A stretch of 59,781 nt of DNA from JANMMJ01 sp964543235 (GTDB lineage: Bacteria; Pseudomonadota; Alphaproteobacteria; Rhizobiales; Aestuariivirgaceae), in contig CAZIXE010000020.1 of the NCBI GenBank assembly GCA_964543235.1, positions 1-59,781 of the forward strand, in the 5' to 3' direction. Below are positions 9,566 to 17,997 of the stretch, in pieces. The position numbers and the translations under genes are program-made. Within the stretch, counting starts at the first letter, position 1. Each line of letters opens with the position of its first letter. The notes under the pieces are model-generated. The model did not search any database, was not told where the DNA came from, and saw only the letters and a list, made by a program, of their open reading frames with translations.

Positions 9566-9913
9566 ATGGGTAGGCTGGTCCCGATCGCCGTCGCCTTCTG
9601 GGCCAGCAACAATGGACGCGAGCCGGTCCGCGCCTTTTTGAAGGACCAGCCCAAAGCCGATCGATTGCGCCTGGGCGAGGATCTGCGCAAGCTGCAGTTC
9701 GGCTGGCCGATCGGAATGCCGCCGGTCCGGCCGCTTGGCGACGGGCTCTTCGAACTGCGTTCTGCCCTGCCTAGCCGGCGCGAGGTGCGGATCATTTTCG
9801 TGGCCGCCGGGCGCCAATTGGTGCTGCTGCACGGTTTCGTCAAGAAAACGCAGAAAACGCCAGCTGACGAGCTTCGCATCGCGAAGGAGAGACGGAAGGA
9901 GCTGCTGTCATGA
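9566..9913 (+). CDS. HigB/Gp49-like toxin of a type II toxin-antitoxin pair
   Basis: The protein has about 115 residues from the ATG at 9566; earlier in-frame GTG 9539 and ATG 9548 fall within a palindrome. It has the RelE-superfamily Gp49/HigB pattern: GREPVRAFLKD, LRKLQFGWPIGMPPVRPLGDG, LFELRSALPSRREVRIIFVA, LVLLHGFVKKTQKTP. Such toxins are usually ribosome-dependent mRNA interferases neutralised by the adjacent HTH antitoxin. The stop overlaps the antitoxin start (ATGA), and the toxin-first order matches HigBA. No ribosome site is visible before 9566, so the transcript may be leaderless. Confidence 0.88.
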   Translation: MGRLVPIAVAFWASNNGREPVRAFLKDQPKADRLRLGEDLRKLQFGWPIGMPPVRPLGDGLFELRSALPSRREVRIIFVAAGRQLVLLHGFVKKTQKTPADELRIAKERRKELLS

Positions 9914-10197
9914 CCATCAACCGGAAACACCTCGGTTCGCCGCTCGAGGACTGGCTCGAGGACGAAGGCATCCTTGAAGAGACTACCGCTTCGGCCATGA
10001 AAGCCGTGCTTGCCTGGCAGCTTCAGCAGGAAATGAAGAGAAAAAAGATCACCAAGCAAAAAATGGCAGTTGCGATGAAGACCAGCCGCGCCCAGCTCGA
10101 CCGCGTGCTCGATCCCAACAGTGGCAATGTGACAATTGCGACACTGCGGCGCGCCGCCAAGGCCGTGGGACGGAAGCTCAAGTTGGAACTGGTTTAA
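9910..10197 (+). CDS. XRE/HigA-like antitoxin
   Basis: The protein has 95 residues. The C-terminal half is a helix-turn-helix: MKRKKITKQKMAVAMKTSRA, LDRVLDPNSGNVTIATLRR. The N-terminal half (DWLEDEGILEETTASA) is acidic and likely contacts the toxin. It is coupled to the toxin by a 4-nt overlap. By family precedent it neutralises the toxin and represses the operon, probably at the palindrome at 9538-9555. Confidence 0.88.
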   Translation: MTINRKHLGSPLEDWLEDEGILEETTASAMKAVLAWQLQQEMKRKKITKQKMAVAMKTSRAQLDRVLDPNSGNVTIATLRRAAKAVGRKLKLELV

Positions 10198-10284
10198 GGC
10201 ACACGCTGCATCTCCAGCTCAAATATCGAGGGTAATACCCGTGTGCTTCTCAATCTTGTTTTTCACCGGGGGCTTGAGCGGGGC

Positions 10285-10354
10285 GACGGCGCGCCGTCAC
10301 GCGGAAGCATGGGTCCCGGCTCGCGCCGCGCGTGCCGTGCGGCTTGGCCGGGAC
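10285..10354. repeat. Palindromic elements between antitoxin and ilvC
   Basis: The 176-nt convergent gap contains the perfect palindrome GACGGCGCGCCGTC (10285-10298). It also contains a stem GTCCCGGC (10313-10320) with GCCGGGAC (10347-10354) around a GC-rich 26-nt loop. The second element resembles a dispersed intergenic repeat that I recall from many Rhizobiales genomes; I see just one copy here. Either structure could serve as a bidirectional terminator. Confidence 0.5.
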
Positions 10355-10373
10355 GACGATTTGGGGGCGGGGC

Positions 10374-11393
10374 TCAGTTCCGCGCCTTGTCGACCAGCTT
10401 GTTCTTGGCGATCCAGGGCATCATGGCGCGGAGCTTCGAACCCACCTCCTCGATCGGATGGGCGTCGTTCACCCGGCGCGTGGCCTTGAATTTGGGCTGG
10501 CCGGCCTTGCATTCGCGGATCCATTCGGACGTGAAGGCGCCGGTCTGGATATCCTTCAGAACCTTGCGCATCTCGGCGCGGGTCCGATCGGTGATGATGC
10601 GGGGGCCGGTCACATATTCGCCGAACTCGGCGGTGTTGGAGATCGAATAGTTCATGTTGGCGATGCCGCCCTCATAGATCAGGTCGACGATCAGCTTCAC
10701 CTCGTGCAGGCATTCGAAATAGGCCATCTCGGGGGCGTAACCGGCCTCGACCAGGGTCTCGTAGCCGGCGCGGATCAGCTCGACGAGGCCGCCGCAAAGG
10801 ACCACCTGCTCGCCGAAGAGATCGGTCTCGCATTCCTCCTTGAAGGTGGTCTCGATGACGCCGGATCTGCCGCCGCCGATGGCGGACGCATAGGAAAGCG
10901 CCAGCTCATGGGCATTGCCGGAGGCATCCTGGTGGACGGCGATCAGACAGGGCACGCCGCCGCCCTTCTGGTATTCGCTGCGCACGGTGTGGCCGGGGCC
11001 CTTGGGGGCGATCATCACGACATCGAGAGACTTGCGGGGCTCGATCAGATTGAAGTGGACATTGAGACCATGGGCAAAGGCGATGGCGGCCCCGTCGCGG
11101 ATATTGGGGGCGATCTCGTCGCGCCAGATATCGGCCTGGAGCTCGTCGGGGGCGCACATCATGATGAAGTCGGCCCATTTGGCGGCATCCGCAACACTCA
11201 TCACCCTGAGGCCATCGGCCTCGACCTTCCCCGCCGTGGCAGAGCCGGGCCGCAGCGCGCTCACCACATTCTTCACACCCGAGTCATGGAGGTTGAGCGC
11301 ATGGGCGCGGCCCTGGCTGCCATAGCCGACAATGGCCACCTTCCTGCCCTTGATCAGATTAACATCGGCATCCCGGTCGTAGTACACGCGCAT
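10374..11393 (-). CDS. ilvC: Ketol-acid reductoisomerase
   Basis: This 339-residue class I enzyme isomerises and reduces acetolactate or acetohydroxybutyrate in valine, leucine and isoleucine synthesis, with NADPH and Mg2+. Visible features are the Rossmann loop VGYGSQGRAHALNL near residue 25, IAPKGPGHTVR near 130, and the metal-binding TTFKEECETDLFGEQ region near 190. The knotted C-terminal half contains EMAYFECLHEVKLIVDLIYE. Length matches the short bacterial form. The ATG at 11393 begins MRVYYDRDADV and has an AGAGAGGG ribosome site; the longer in-frame extension is rejected. It is probably its own transcription unit after dnaE. Confidence 0.97.
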   Translation of the reverse strand: MRVYYDRDADVNLIKGRKVAIVGYGSQGRAHALNLHDSGVKNVVSALRPGSATAGKVEADGLRVMSVADAAKWADFIMMCAPDELQADIWRDEIAPNIRDGAAIAFAHGLNVHFNLIEPRKSLDVVMIAPKGPGHTVRSEYQKGGGVPCLIAVHQDASGNAHELALSYASAIGGGRSGVIETTFKEECETDLFGEQVVLCGGLVELIRAGYETLVEAGYAPEMAYFECLHEVKLIVDLIYEGGIANMNYSISNTAEFGEYVTGPRIITDRTRAEMRKVLKDIQTGAFTSEWIRECKAGQPKFKATRRVNDAHPIEEVGSKLRAMMPWIAKNKLVDKARN

Positions 11394-11506
11394 GTCTTGA
11401 AGCCCTCTCTTGCGGTTCGCGCGGGCATAGCGGCCAGCGCCCGGCAAGGCAAGACGGCAAATGCATGGGGTCCATGCGGATCCCTGCCCCACCCCTTCAC
11501 CGGCGT

Positions 11507-14500
11507 TCAAAGGTCCTGGACGTCGAGGACGCCGGGGATCGCCTTGAGGGCCCCCTTGATCTGCGGGGTGACGGTGAACCTGTTGCCGAGCGCCATCTCG
11601 ATCTCCCGGCCCTGTTCGGTCTGCAAGATGAGGCGCACCGGCGCGCGGCCGCCATTGACGAGACGCTGGGCGATCGAGTCGAGCGGGGCGGTGTCGCGGA
11701 TGAAGATGGTGAGGCCCGAAGCAATCGTCGCAGCGGTCTTGTCGAGCACCTCGACCTTCTGCAGGCGGAGCTTCACGTCATCACCGTCAATGTCGGCCTC
11801 CACGGTGACGATCACCGGCTTGCCGGGCTCCAGCAGATCGCGGCAGGCGGCCAGCGTGTCGGAAAAACAGATCGCCTCGAACTGGCCGGTCGGATCGGAA
11901 AAGCCGATGAAGGCGAAGCGGTTGCCGGTCTTGGAGCGGCGCTCCTGACGGTGGGTGATGGTGGCGGCAAGCCTGGCAGCGGTCGCTCCCTTGGTCAGCG
12001 CCTTGTCGCGGAAGGATGCCCAGGTCTCGATGCCCAGCTTGGCCAGGGGCTTCACGTATTCGTCGAGGGGATGACCCGAGAGATAAAAGCCAACCGCCTC
12101 AAGTTCGTTGGCCAGCCTTTCCATGGGAAGCCAGGGGTCGCGGTGGGGCAGGACGATGTCCTCGGGTGCTGCTGCAGTGCCGCCGAAGAGGTCGCTCTGA
12201 CCGGCTTCGGCCTCGGCGGTGGTACGGCTGGCGGTTGCCAGAATGGTCTCGACGCCCGCCAGAACGCGGGCGCGGTCATCGAACAGCTCGTCGAAGGCGC
12301 CGGCCCTGGCAAGGCTTTCCAAGGCGCGCTTGTTAACGACATGGGCATCGATGCGGCGGGCGAAATCGGCCAGCGAGCGGAAGCGGCCGCCCTCCTCGCG
12401 AACGCTGACCAGATGCTGGACAGCGCCGGTGCCGACGTTCTTCAGCGCAGCGAGCGAATACAGAATCTGGCCATCGCGGACCCGGAAGTCGACGCCACTG
12501 TCGTTGACGGACGGTGGCCTCACCCTGATCCCCAGGCGCAGGGCCTCGCCACGGAAGACCTGCAGCTTATCGGTATTGTTGAGATCGAGGGTCATCGAGG
12601 CGGCGAGGAACTCGACCGGATAATTGGCCTTCAGGTAGGCGGTCTGGTAGCTGATATAGGCGTAAGGCGCCGAATGCGACTTGTTGAAGCCGTATTCGGC
12701 GAACTTGGCGCAGGCATCGAAGATCTGCGCAGCGGTCGAGGCGGCAACACCGCGCTCGACCGCGCCCGTGAGGAAACGCTCGCGCTGGGCATCCATCTCG
12801 GACTTGATCTTCTTGCCCATGGCGCGTCGCAGGAGATCGGCCTCGGCCAGGGTGTAGCCCGCCAGATCCCTGGCGATCTGCTGCACCTGTTCCTGGTAGG
12901 TGATGACGCCGAAGGTCTCCTTGAGGATCGGTTCGGTCTTCGGATGGATGTATTCGACCGGCTCGCGGCCGAGTTTGCGCGCGCAGTAGACCGGGATGTT
13001 GGCCATGGGGCCGGGACGGTAAAGGGCGACGAGGGCGATCAGGTCCTCGAAGCGGTCGGCATGCATCTGCTTCACTGCATCGCGCATGCCGGCACTTTCC
13101 AGCTGGAAGATGCCGACCGTGTCGCCCTGGGCCAGCATCTCGAAGGTTCTGGGATCGTCGAGCGGGATGGCCGAGATGTCGAAGTCCGGCACGCGCTGGC
13201 GGATGAGCTTCTGGGCCTTGTCGATGACGGTGAGCGTCTTCAGCCCCAGGAAGTCGAACTTCACCAGGCCAGCCTTCTCGACATATTTCATGTTGAACTG
13301 GGTGGCGGGGATCGGCGAACGCGGATCGCGATAGAGCGGCACCAGTTCCTCGAGCGGGCGGTCGCCGATGACAATGCCGGCGGCATGGGTCGAAGCGTGG
13401 CGGTAGAGCCCTTCCAGCTTCATGCCGATGTCGAGCAGGGTCTTCACCGCCGGATCGCGGTCACGTTCCTCCTGCAGCCGCGGTTCACCGTCCACCGCCT
13501 GCTGCAGGCTGACGGGATTGGCGGGGTTCATGGGGATCAGCTTGCACAGGCGGTCCACCTGGCCATAGGGCAATTGCAGCACGCGGCCGACGTCGCGGCA
13601 GACGGCACGGGCCTGGAGCTTGCCGAAAGTGATGATCTGGGCGACATGGTCCCGGCCATAGCGGCTCTGGACATAGTCGATCACCTCGTCACGGCGGTCC
13701 TGGCAGAAGTCGATGTCGAAGTCCGGCATCGACACGCGGTCAGGATTGAGGAAGCGCTCGAAGAGCAGGTTGAAGCGCAAGGGATCGAGATCGGTGATGG
13801 TGAGGGCATAGGCGACCAGCGAACCGGCGCCGGAACCGCGACCCGGCCCGACGGGGATGCCATGGGCCTTGGCCCATTTGATGAAGTCGGCAACGATCAG
13901 GAAATAGCCCGGATACTTCATCTTGATGATGACGCCGAGTTCAAACTCGAGCCGCTCGAGATAGTCCTCCTCGGTAAAACCCTCGGCGAGGCCGCGCGTC
14001 TCGAGACGCAGGCGCAGGCCCTCGCGGGCCTGATGGCGCAGTTCCTGGGCTTCGTCGCCTTCGGCGAAGCGCGGCAGGATGGGCTTGTGGCCCTTGACCT
14101 GGAAGGCACAGCGGACGGCGATCTCGACCGTGTTCTCGATGGCTTCGGGCAGGTCGGCGAAGAGGGCCGCCATTTCCTGCTGCGACTTGAAATAATGTTC
14201 CGGGGTCAGGCGGCGGCGGTCCTCGGTCGCCAGGACCTCGCCCTCGGCGATGCAGATCAGGGCATCATGGGCGGCATAATCGTCAGGCCGCGCGAAAAAA
14301 GGCTCGTTGGTGGCGACCAGCGGGACCTCGAGGCCATAGGCCAGATCGAGGAGGCCGGGCTCGGCAGCCCGCTCCTCGGCGGTGCCATGGCGCTGCAGCT
14401 CGACATAGAGGCGGTCTGCGAACAGGCCGAGCAGGTGCTGCAACCGGTCGCGGGCCAGACCCGCCTGGCCCTGGAGAATGGCTTCGTCGATCGGGCCGCC

Positions 14501-14923
14501 CGGGCCGCCGGTCAAGCAGATGAGACCCGCCGCATGCTGCCCGAGGACGTCGAGGCCGACATGCGGCTCGGCCGTGTCGGGGACGTCAAGGAAGGCCCGG
14601 CTCGTCAGCTTCATGAGGTTGCGGTAGCCCGTCTCGTCCTTGGCCAGGAGGACGAGGCTTGGCAGTTTCTGCTGGAGCGTTGCCGGGCGGTGGCTTACCG
14701 CCGCGGCCGGCGTGAGATCGACTTTCAACTGCATGCCGATGATGGGCTGGATGCCCTTCGCGGCAAGGGCTTCCGAAAATTCCAGGGCGCCGAAGAGATT
14801 GCCGGTGTCGGCGATTCCCAGGGCGGGCATGCCGGCCTCGCGCGCCAGAGCCGCCAGCTGCCTGATGGTCAGCGCCCCCTCCGACAGGGAATAGGCGGAA
14901 TGAGTCCGGAGGTGGATGAACAT
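11507..14923 (-). CDS. dnaE: DNA polymerase III alpha subunit
   Basis: This 1138-residue protein is the replicative polymerase catalytic subunit. An N-terminal PHP domain (FIHLRTHSAYSLSEGAL, GIADTGNLFGALEF) is followed by the C-family polymerase core, with GPGRGSGAGSL near residue 360 and the catalytic PDFDIDF near 400. FGKLQARA, HAAGIVI, FDFLGLKTLTVI, and the helix-hairpin-helix and OB-fold regions complete it. Length fits DnaE1. Its ATG shares one base with the stop of the upstream deacetylase-like gene (TGATG), so translation is coupled. Last gene of a five-gene leftward operon. Confidence 0.97.
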   Translation of the reverse strand: MFIHLRTHSAYSLSEGALTIRQLAALAREAGMPALGIADTGNLFGALEFSEALAAKGIQPIIGMQLKVDLTPAAAVSHRPATLQQKLPSLVLLAKDETGYRNLMKLTSRAFLDVPDTAEPHVGLDVLGQHAAGLICLTGGPGGPIDEAILQGQAGLARDRLQHLLGLFADRLYVELQRHGTAEERAAEPGLLDLAYGLEVPLVATNEPFFARPDDYAAHDALICIAEGEVLATEDRRRLTPEHYFKSQQEMAALFADLPEAIENTVEIAVRCAFQVKGHKPILPRFAEGDEAQELRHQAREGLRLRLETRGLAEGFTEEDYLERLEFELGVIIKMKYPGYFLIVADFIKWAKAHGIPVGPGRGSGAGSLVAYALTITDLDPLRFNLLFERFLNPDRVSMPDFDIDFCQDRRDEVIDYVQSRYGRDHVAQIITFGKLQARAVCRDVGRVLQLPYGQVDRLCKLIPMNPANPVSLQQAVDGEPRLQEERDRDPAVKTLLDIGMKLEGLYRHASTHAAGIVIGDRPLEELVPLYRDPRSPIPATQFNMKYVEKAGLVKFDFLGLKTLTVIDKAQKLIRQRVPDFDISAIPLDDPRTFEMLAQGDTVGIFQLESAGMRDAVKQMHADRFEDLIALVALYRPGPMANIPVYCARKLGREPVEYIHPKTEPILKETFGVITYQEQVQQIARDLAGYTLAEADLLRRAMGKKIKSEMDAQRERFLTGAVERGVAASTAAQIFDACAKFAEYGFNKSHSAPYAYISYQTAYLKANYPVEFLAASMTLDLNNTDKLQVFRGEALRLGIRVRPPSVNDSGVDFRVRDGQILYSLAALKNVGTGAVQHLVSVREEGGRFRSLADFARRIDAHVVNKRALESLARAGAFDELFDDRARVLAGVETILATASRTTAEAEAGQSDLFGGTAAAPEDIVLPHRDPWLPMERLANELEAVGFYLSGHPLDEYVKPLAKLGIETWASFRDKALTKGATAARLAATITHRQERRSKTGNRFAFIGFSDPTGQFEAICFSDTLAACRDLLEPGKPVIVTVEADIDGDDVKLRLQKVEVLDKTAATIASGLTIFIRDTAPLDSIAQRLVNGGRAPVRLILQTEQGREIEMALGNRFTVTPQIKGALKAIPGVLDVQDL

Positions 14924-15996
14924 CAGGCGGTTTCAGCCGCCTCAGCCGGCGGGGCGGCTGCTTCTTCAGTTGCCGGCGGCTGCTCGAAAGCGGTGAGGAA
15001 GGCGGCGAGATTGTCGGCCAGATGGTCGCCGGCGTAGCCGCCTTCCTGCACCAGCACGGTGGGAAGCTCGAGAGCGGCGATGCGCTGGGCCATGGTGGCG
15101 TAGCATTCGGTGGTCACGGTGCCGCCCTGCAGTGGGTCGGCCTCATGGGCGTCGAAGCCGACGGCGACGACCAGGGCGCCGGGCTCAAACTCGGCGATCC
15201 TGCCCAGGGCCTCGCCGAGGGCGGCAAGCCACGCCTCATTGCCGGCGCCGACGCCGACGGGAATGTTGAGATTGCAGCCAACCCCGTCGCCGGCGCCCTT
15301 CTCGCGCGGATAGCCCCAGTAGAAGGGATAGAAGTTCAGGGGATTGGCATGGATCGAGACGGTCAGCACATCGCCGCGTTCATAGAAGATCGACTGGGTG
15401 CCGTTGCCATGGTGGCAGTCGATGTCGAGGACGGCCACCCGCTCATGAACGGTGCGGAGCTGCTCGGCGGCGAGGGCAGCATTGTTCAGGTAGCAGAAGC
15501 CGGCAGCCATGTCGGCATAGGCGTGATGGCCGGGCGGCCGGCACAAAGCATAGACCACGCGGTCGCCCTTCAGTACCAGGTCGGCCGCCGTCAGGGCGGT
15601 GGCAGCCGAGGCGCGGACCGCTTTCCAGGTGGCGTCGGTGATGGGGCAGGAGAAATCCATGAGAAACAGCCCGGCGCGGCCAAGGATGTGGCGGGGGGCC
15701 CGGGTCGGTGCAACCAGCGGCCGGAGACTTGGCATGAGTTCGGGGCCGGCGCCTTCAATCTGCGACCATTCGGCATAGGCGCCTTCGAGAAACTCGAGAT
15801 ACTCGCGGGCATGGCAGCGTTCCAGGACTTCCGTCTCAAAGGTCCTGGCGGCATAGATCTGGGCCTCGGCGCGGCGAGCGCCCTCAAGCAGGCGGCGGGC
15901 ACGGTCCGGCTTGTCGGGATAGTCAACAATATTGCCCAGCGACAGGAACCGGGTGGGAGAATGGGCGAGCTGGGCGGCGGCAAATACGGCTTTCAT
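14923..15996 (-). CDS. Histone deacetylase-superfamily amidohydrolase
   Basis: The protein has 357 residues. It shows the arginase-deacetylase fold: the PPGHHAYAD catalytic His pair, AAGFCYLNNAALAA, the zinc-binding DIDCHHGNGTQ, GFDAHEADP, and VLVQEGGYAG near the end. Bacterial members deacetylate acetylpolyamines or other small amides (AphA/AcuC-like); the substrate here is not determined. The ATG at 15996 has GAGGAG 7 nt upstream, overlapping the lolD stop; an adjacent GTG at 15999 is also possible. The Ala/Glu/Pro-rich tail overlaps dnaE by 1 nt. Confidence 0.93.
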   Translation of the reverse strand: MKAVFAAAQLAHSPTRFLSLGNIVDYPDKPDRARRLLEGARRAEAQIYAARTFETEVLERCHAREYLEFLEGAYAEWSQIEGAGPELMPSLRPLVAPTRAPRHILGRAGLFLMDFSCPITDATWKAVRASAATALTAADLVLKGDRVVYALCRPPGHHAYADMAAGFCYLNNAALAAEQLRTVHERVAVLDIDCHHGNGTQSIFYERGDVLTVSIHANPLNFYPFYWGYPREKGAGDGVGCNLNIPVGVGAGNEAWLAALGEALGRIAEFEPGALVVAVGFDAHEADPLQGGTVTTECYATMAQRIAALELPTVLVQEGGYAGDHLADNLAAFLTAFEQPPATEEAAAPPAEAAETA

Positions 15997-16000
15997 CACG

Positions 16001-16690
16001 TTACTCCTCGATAAGCGTGCCGCTCTCCATTCTCACCACGCGCGTCATGCGGTGCGCAAGGTCAATGTTGTGGGTGGCGATCAGGGCCCCGAGGCCTTCC
16101 TCGCGGATCAGCCTCACAAATTCCTCATGTACCCGTTGCGCCGTGCGGGGATCAAGATTGCCGGTCGGCTCGTCGGCCAGCAGCAACAGCGGACGGTTGG
16201 CCAGGGCGCGGGCGATCGCCACGCGCTGCTGCTCGCCGCCCGACATTTCGGCAGGGCGATGCTGCAGCCGTTCCCGGAGGCCCAGGCGGGCAAGAAGCTC
16301 CTCGGCGCGGGACCTGGCGGCAGCGCGGCCCGCCCCGGCAATGAGCTGCGGCACCATGACATTCTCGAGCGCGGAGAATTCCGGCAGGAGATGATGGAAC
16401 TGGTAGACAAAGCCGATGCCGAAGCGGCGGATGCGGGTACGGGCGCGATCATCAAGCGCCGTGCAGTCCTGCCCGGCGATCAGCACCTGGCCGGCGGTCG
16501 GCGCCTCAAGCAGCCCCGCAATATGCAAGAGCGAGGACTTGCCCGCACCGGACGGGCCGACGAGCGCCACGATCTCGCCTGGACGCACGCACATGCCCAC
16601 ATCGGCAAAGACATCGAGGCGGCCCGAGCCTTCGGCATAGCTCCGGGAGACGCCGCGCAGTTCCAGGGCCGGTCGCAGTTCGCCGGTCAT
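16001..16690 (-). CDS. lolD: Lipoprotein-releasing ABC transporter ATPase
   Basis: The protein has 229 residues. Walker A is GPSGAGKSS, the Q-loop FVYQFHHLLPEFSALENV, the signature MSGGEQQRVAIARAL, and Walker B LLLADEPTGNLD, followed by the switch His in ATHNID. The LLPEFSALENV segment is typical of LolD. Together with the permease it powers release of lipoproteins from the inner membrane to the LolA chaperone. Start at the ATG 16690, which overlaps the permease stop (ATGA). Confidence 0.95.
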   Translation of the reverse strand: MTGELRPALELRGVSRSYAEGSGRLDVFADVGMCVRPGEIVALVGPSGAGKSSLLHIAGLLEAPTAGQVLIAGQDCTALDDRARTRIRRFGIGFVYQFHHLLPEFSALENVMVPQLIAGAGRAAARSRAEELLARLGLRERLQHRPAEMSGGEQQRVAIARALANRPLLLLADEPTGNLDPRTAQRVHEEFVRLIREEGLGALIATHNIDLAHRMTRVVRMESGTLIEE

Positions 16691-17997
16691 TCGTAGCGCA
16701 AGGCCTCCACGGGATCGAGGCTGGCCGCCCGCCAGGAGGGATAGAGCGTCGCCAGGAAGGACAGGCCGAGCGACATGAGCACGATCCAAAGGGTCTGCCA
16801 GGAATCCATGTCGGCGGGGAGCTGGGAGAGGTAGTAGAGCTCAGGATTGAAGGGATCGACGCCCGAGAGCCACTGGATGGCCTGGCGGATCGATTCGACA
16901 TTGAGGCAGATCAGGAAACCTAGAATGAAGCCGGCAAGGGTTCCGGCCACGCCGATGGCCGCGCCGGTCAGGAAGAAAATGCGCTGGATGGAGCCCCGGG
17001 TGGCGCCCATGGTGCGCATGATGGCAATGGCCCGGCCCTTGTCCTTCACCAGCATGATGAGGCCCGAGATGATGTTCAAGGCGGCCACCAGAATAATCAT
17101 GGTGAGGACCAGGAACATGACATTGCGCTCGACGGCGAGGGCATTGAAGAAGGCCTGGTTGCGCTGTTTCCAGGTGGTGACCTCGGTACCGGAGCCGGCG
17201 GCGGCGGCAAGCCCCGGCACGATGCTGCCGATGGCGTCGGGATCGTCCACCAGCACCTCGATGGCACTGACGCCATCCTCCACCACGAAATAGTCCTGGG
17301 CCTCGGCCAGCGGCATATAGATGATTCCCTCATCATATTCCGACATGCCGATGGTGAATTCCGCAACCACCGGATACTCGCGGATGCGCGGGGCATTGCC
17401 CATGATGGTTTCGGGCCCGTTGGGCGAGACGATGGTCAGCATGCTGCCAAGCCCGAGCTGATGCTTTTTGGCGAGGCGCGAACCGATCGCCACGCCGCCC
17501 GAGTCCTCGAAGCCCTGCAGGGACGGCGTTTCGTCCTGCATGCCCGGCTCGCCGTGGAGGGCGGTGCGCAAGCGGTCGTTGTTGATGGCCCGGAGCTTGA
17601 GCAGGTCGGCCTCATGAATGCCGCGGATCAGGGCGCCGGTATTGTTGCGCGGGCTCGAGGCCAGGGCCTGGCCTTCGACGAAGGGCATGACGCTGGTGAC
17701 ACCGTTCACGGCAGCGAGGCGCCCGGCGATCGTATCGAAATCGCGGATCGGACTGCCGTCGACCATGGTGATGACGGCATGGCCGTTGAAGCCGAGGATC
17801 TTGTCGAGCAGCTCGTTGCGGAAGCCGTTGAGCACGGCCATGACGACAATCAGGGTGGCGACACCCAGCATGATGCCGAGAAAGGAAAAGCCCGAGATAA
17901 CGGAGATGAAGCCCTCGCGGCGGCGGGCGCGGAGATAGCGCGCCGCGAACATCCATTCATAGGCGGCAAAGGGCGGCGTATCGGCGGTCCCGGCCAT
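16687..17997 (-). CDS. lolC: Lipoprotein-releasing ABC transporter permease
   Basis: The 436-residue membrane protein follows the LolC/E layout: N-terminal FAARYLRARRREGFISVI, a first membrane helix (FSFLGIMLGVATLIVVMAVL) near residues 38-58, and NGFRNELLDKILGFNGH leading into a large periplasmic domain. Three C-terminal helices (about 295-315, 340-370, 395-415) follow. It ends DPVEALRYE, the coupling motif of this family. Many alphaproteobacteria have one permease gene working as a homodimer, so lolC or lolE would both be fair names. Its start shares one base with the proS stop. Confidence 0.94.
   Translation of the reverse strand: MAGTADTPPFAAYEWMFAARYLRARRREGFISVISGFSFLGIMLGVATLIVVMAVLNGFRNELLDKILGFNGHAVITMVDGSPIRDFDTIAGRLAAVNGVTSVMPFVEGQALASSPRNNTGALIRGIHEADLLKLRAINNDRLRTALHGEPGMQDETPSLQGFEDSGGVAIGSRLAKKHQLGLGSMLTIVSPNGPETIMGNAPRIREYPVVAEFTIGMSEYDEGIIYMPLAEAQDYFVVEDGVSAIEVLVDDPDAIGSIVPGLAAAAGSGTEVTTWKQRNQAFFNALAVERNVMFLVLTMIILVAALNIISGLIMLVKDKGRAIAIMRTMGATRGSIQRIFFLTGAAIGVAGTLAGFILGFLICLNVESIRQAIQWLSGVDPFNPELYYLSQLPADMDSWQTLWIVLMSLGLSFLATLYPSWRAASLDPVEALRYE

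Noticed and set aside
11465..15037. A 1190-codon open frame on the plus strand opposite dnaE
   Set aside because: It mirrors the highly GC-rich dnaE gene codon for codon, has no recognisable domain and a His/Asp/Gly-heavy composition typical of antisense frames.
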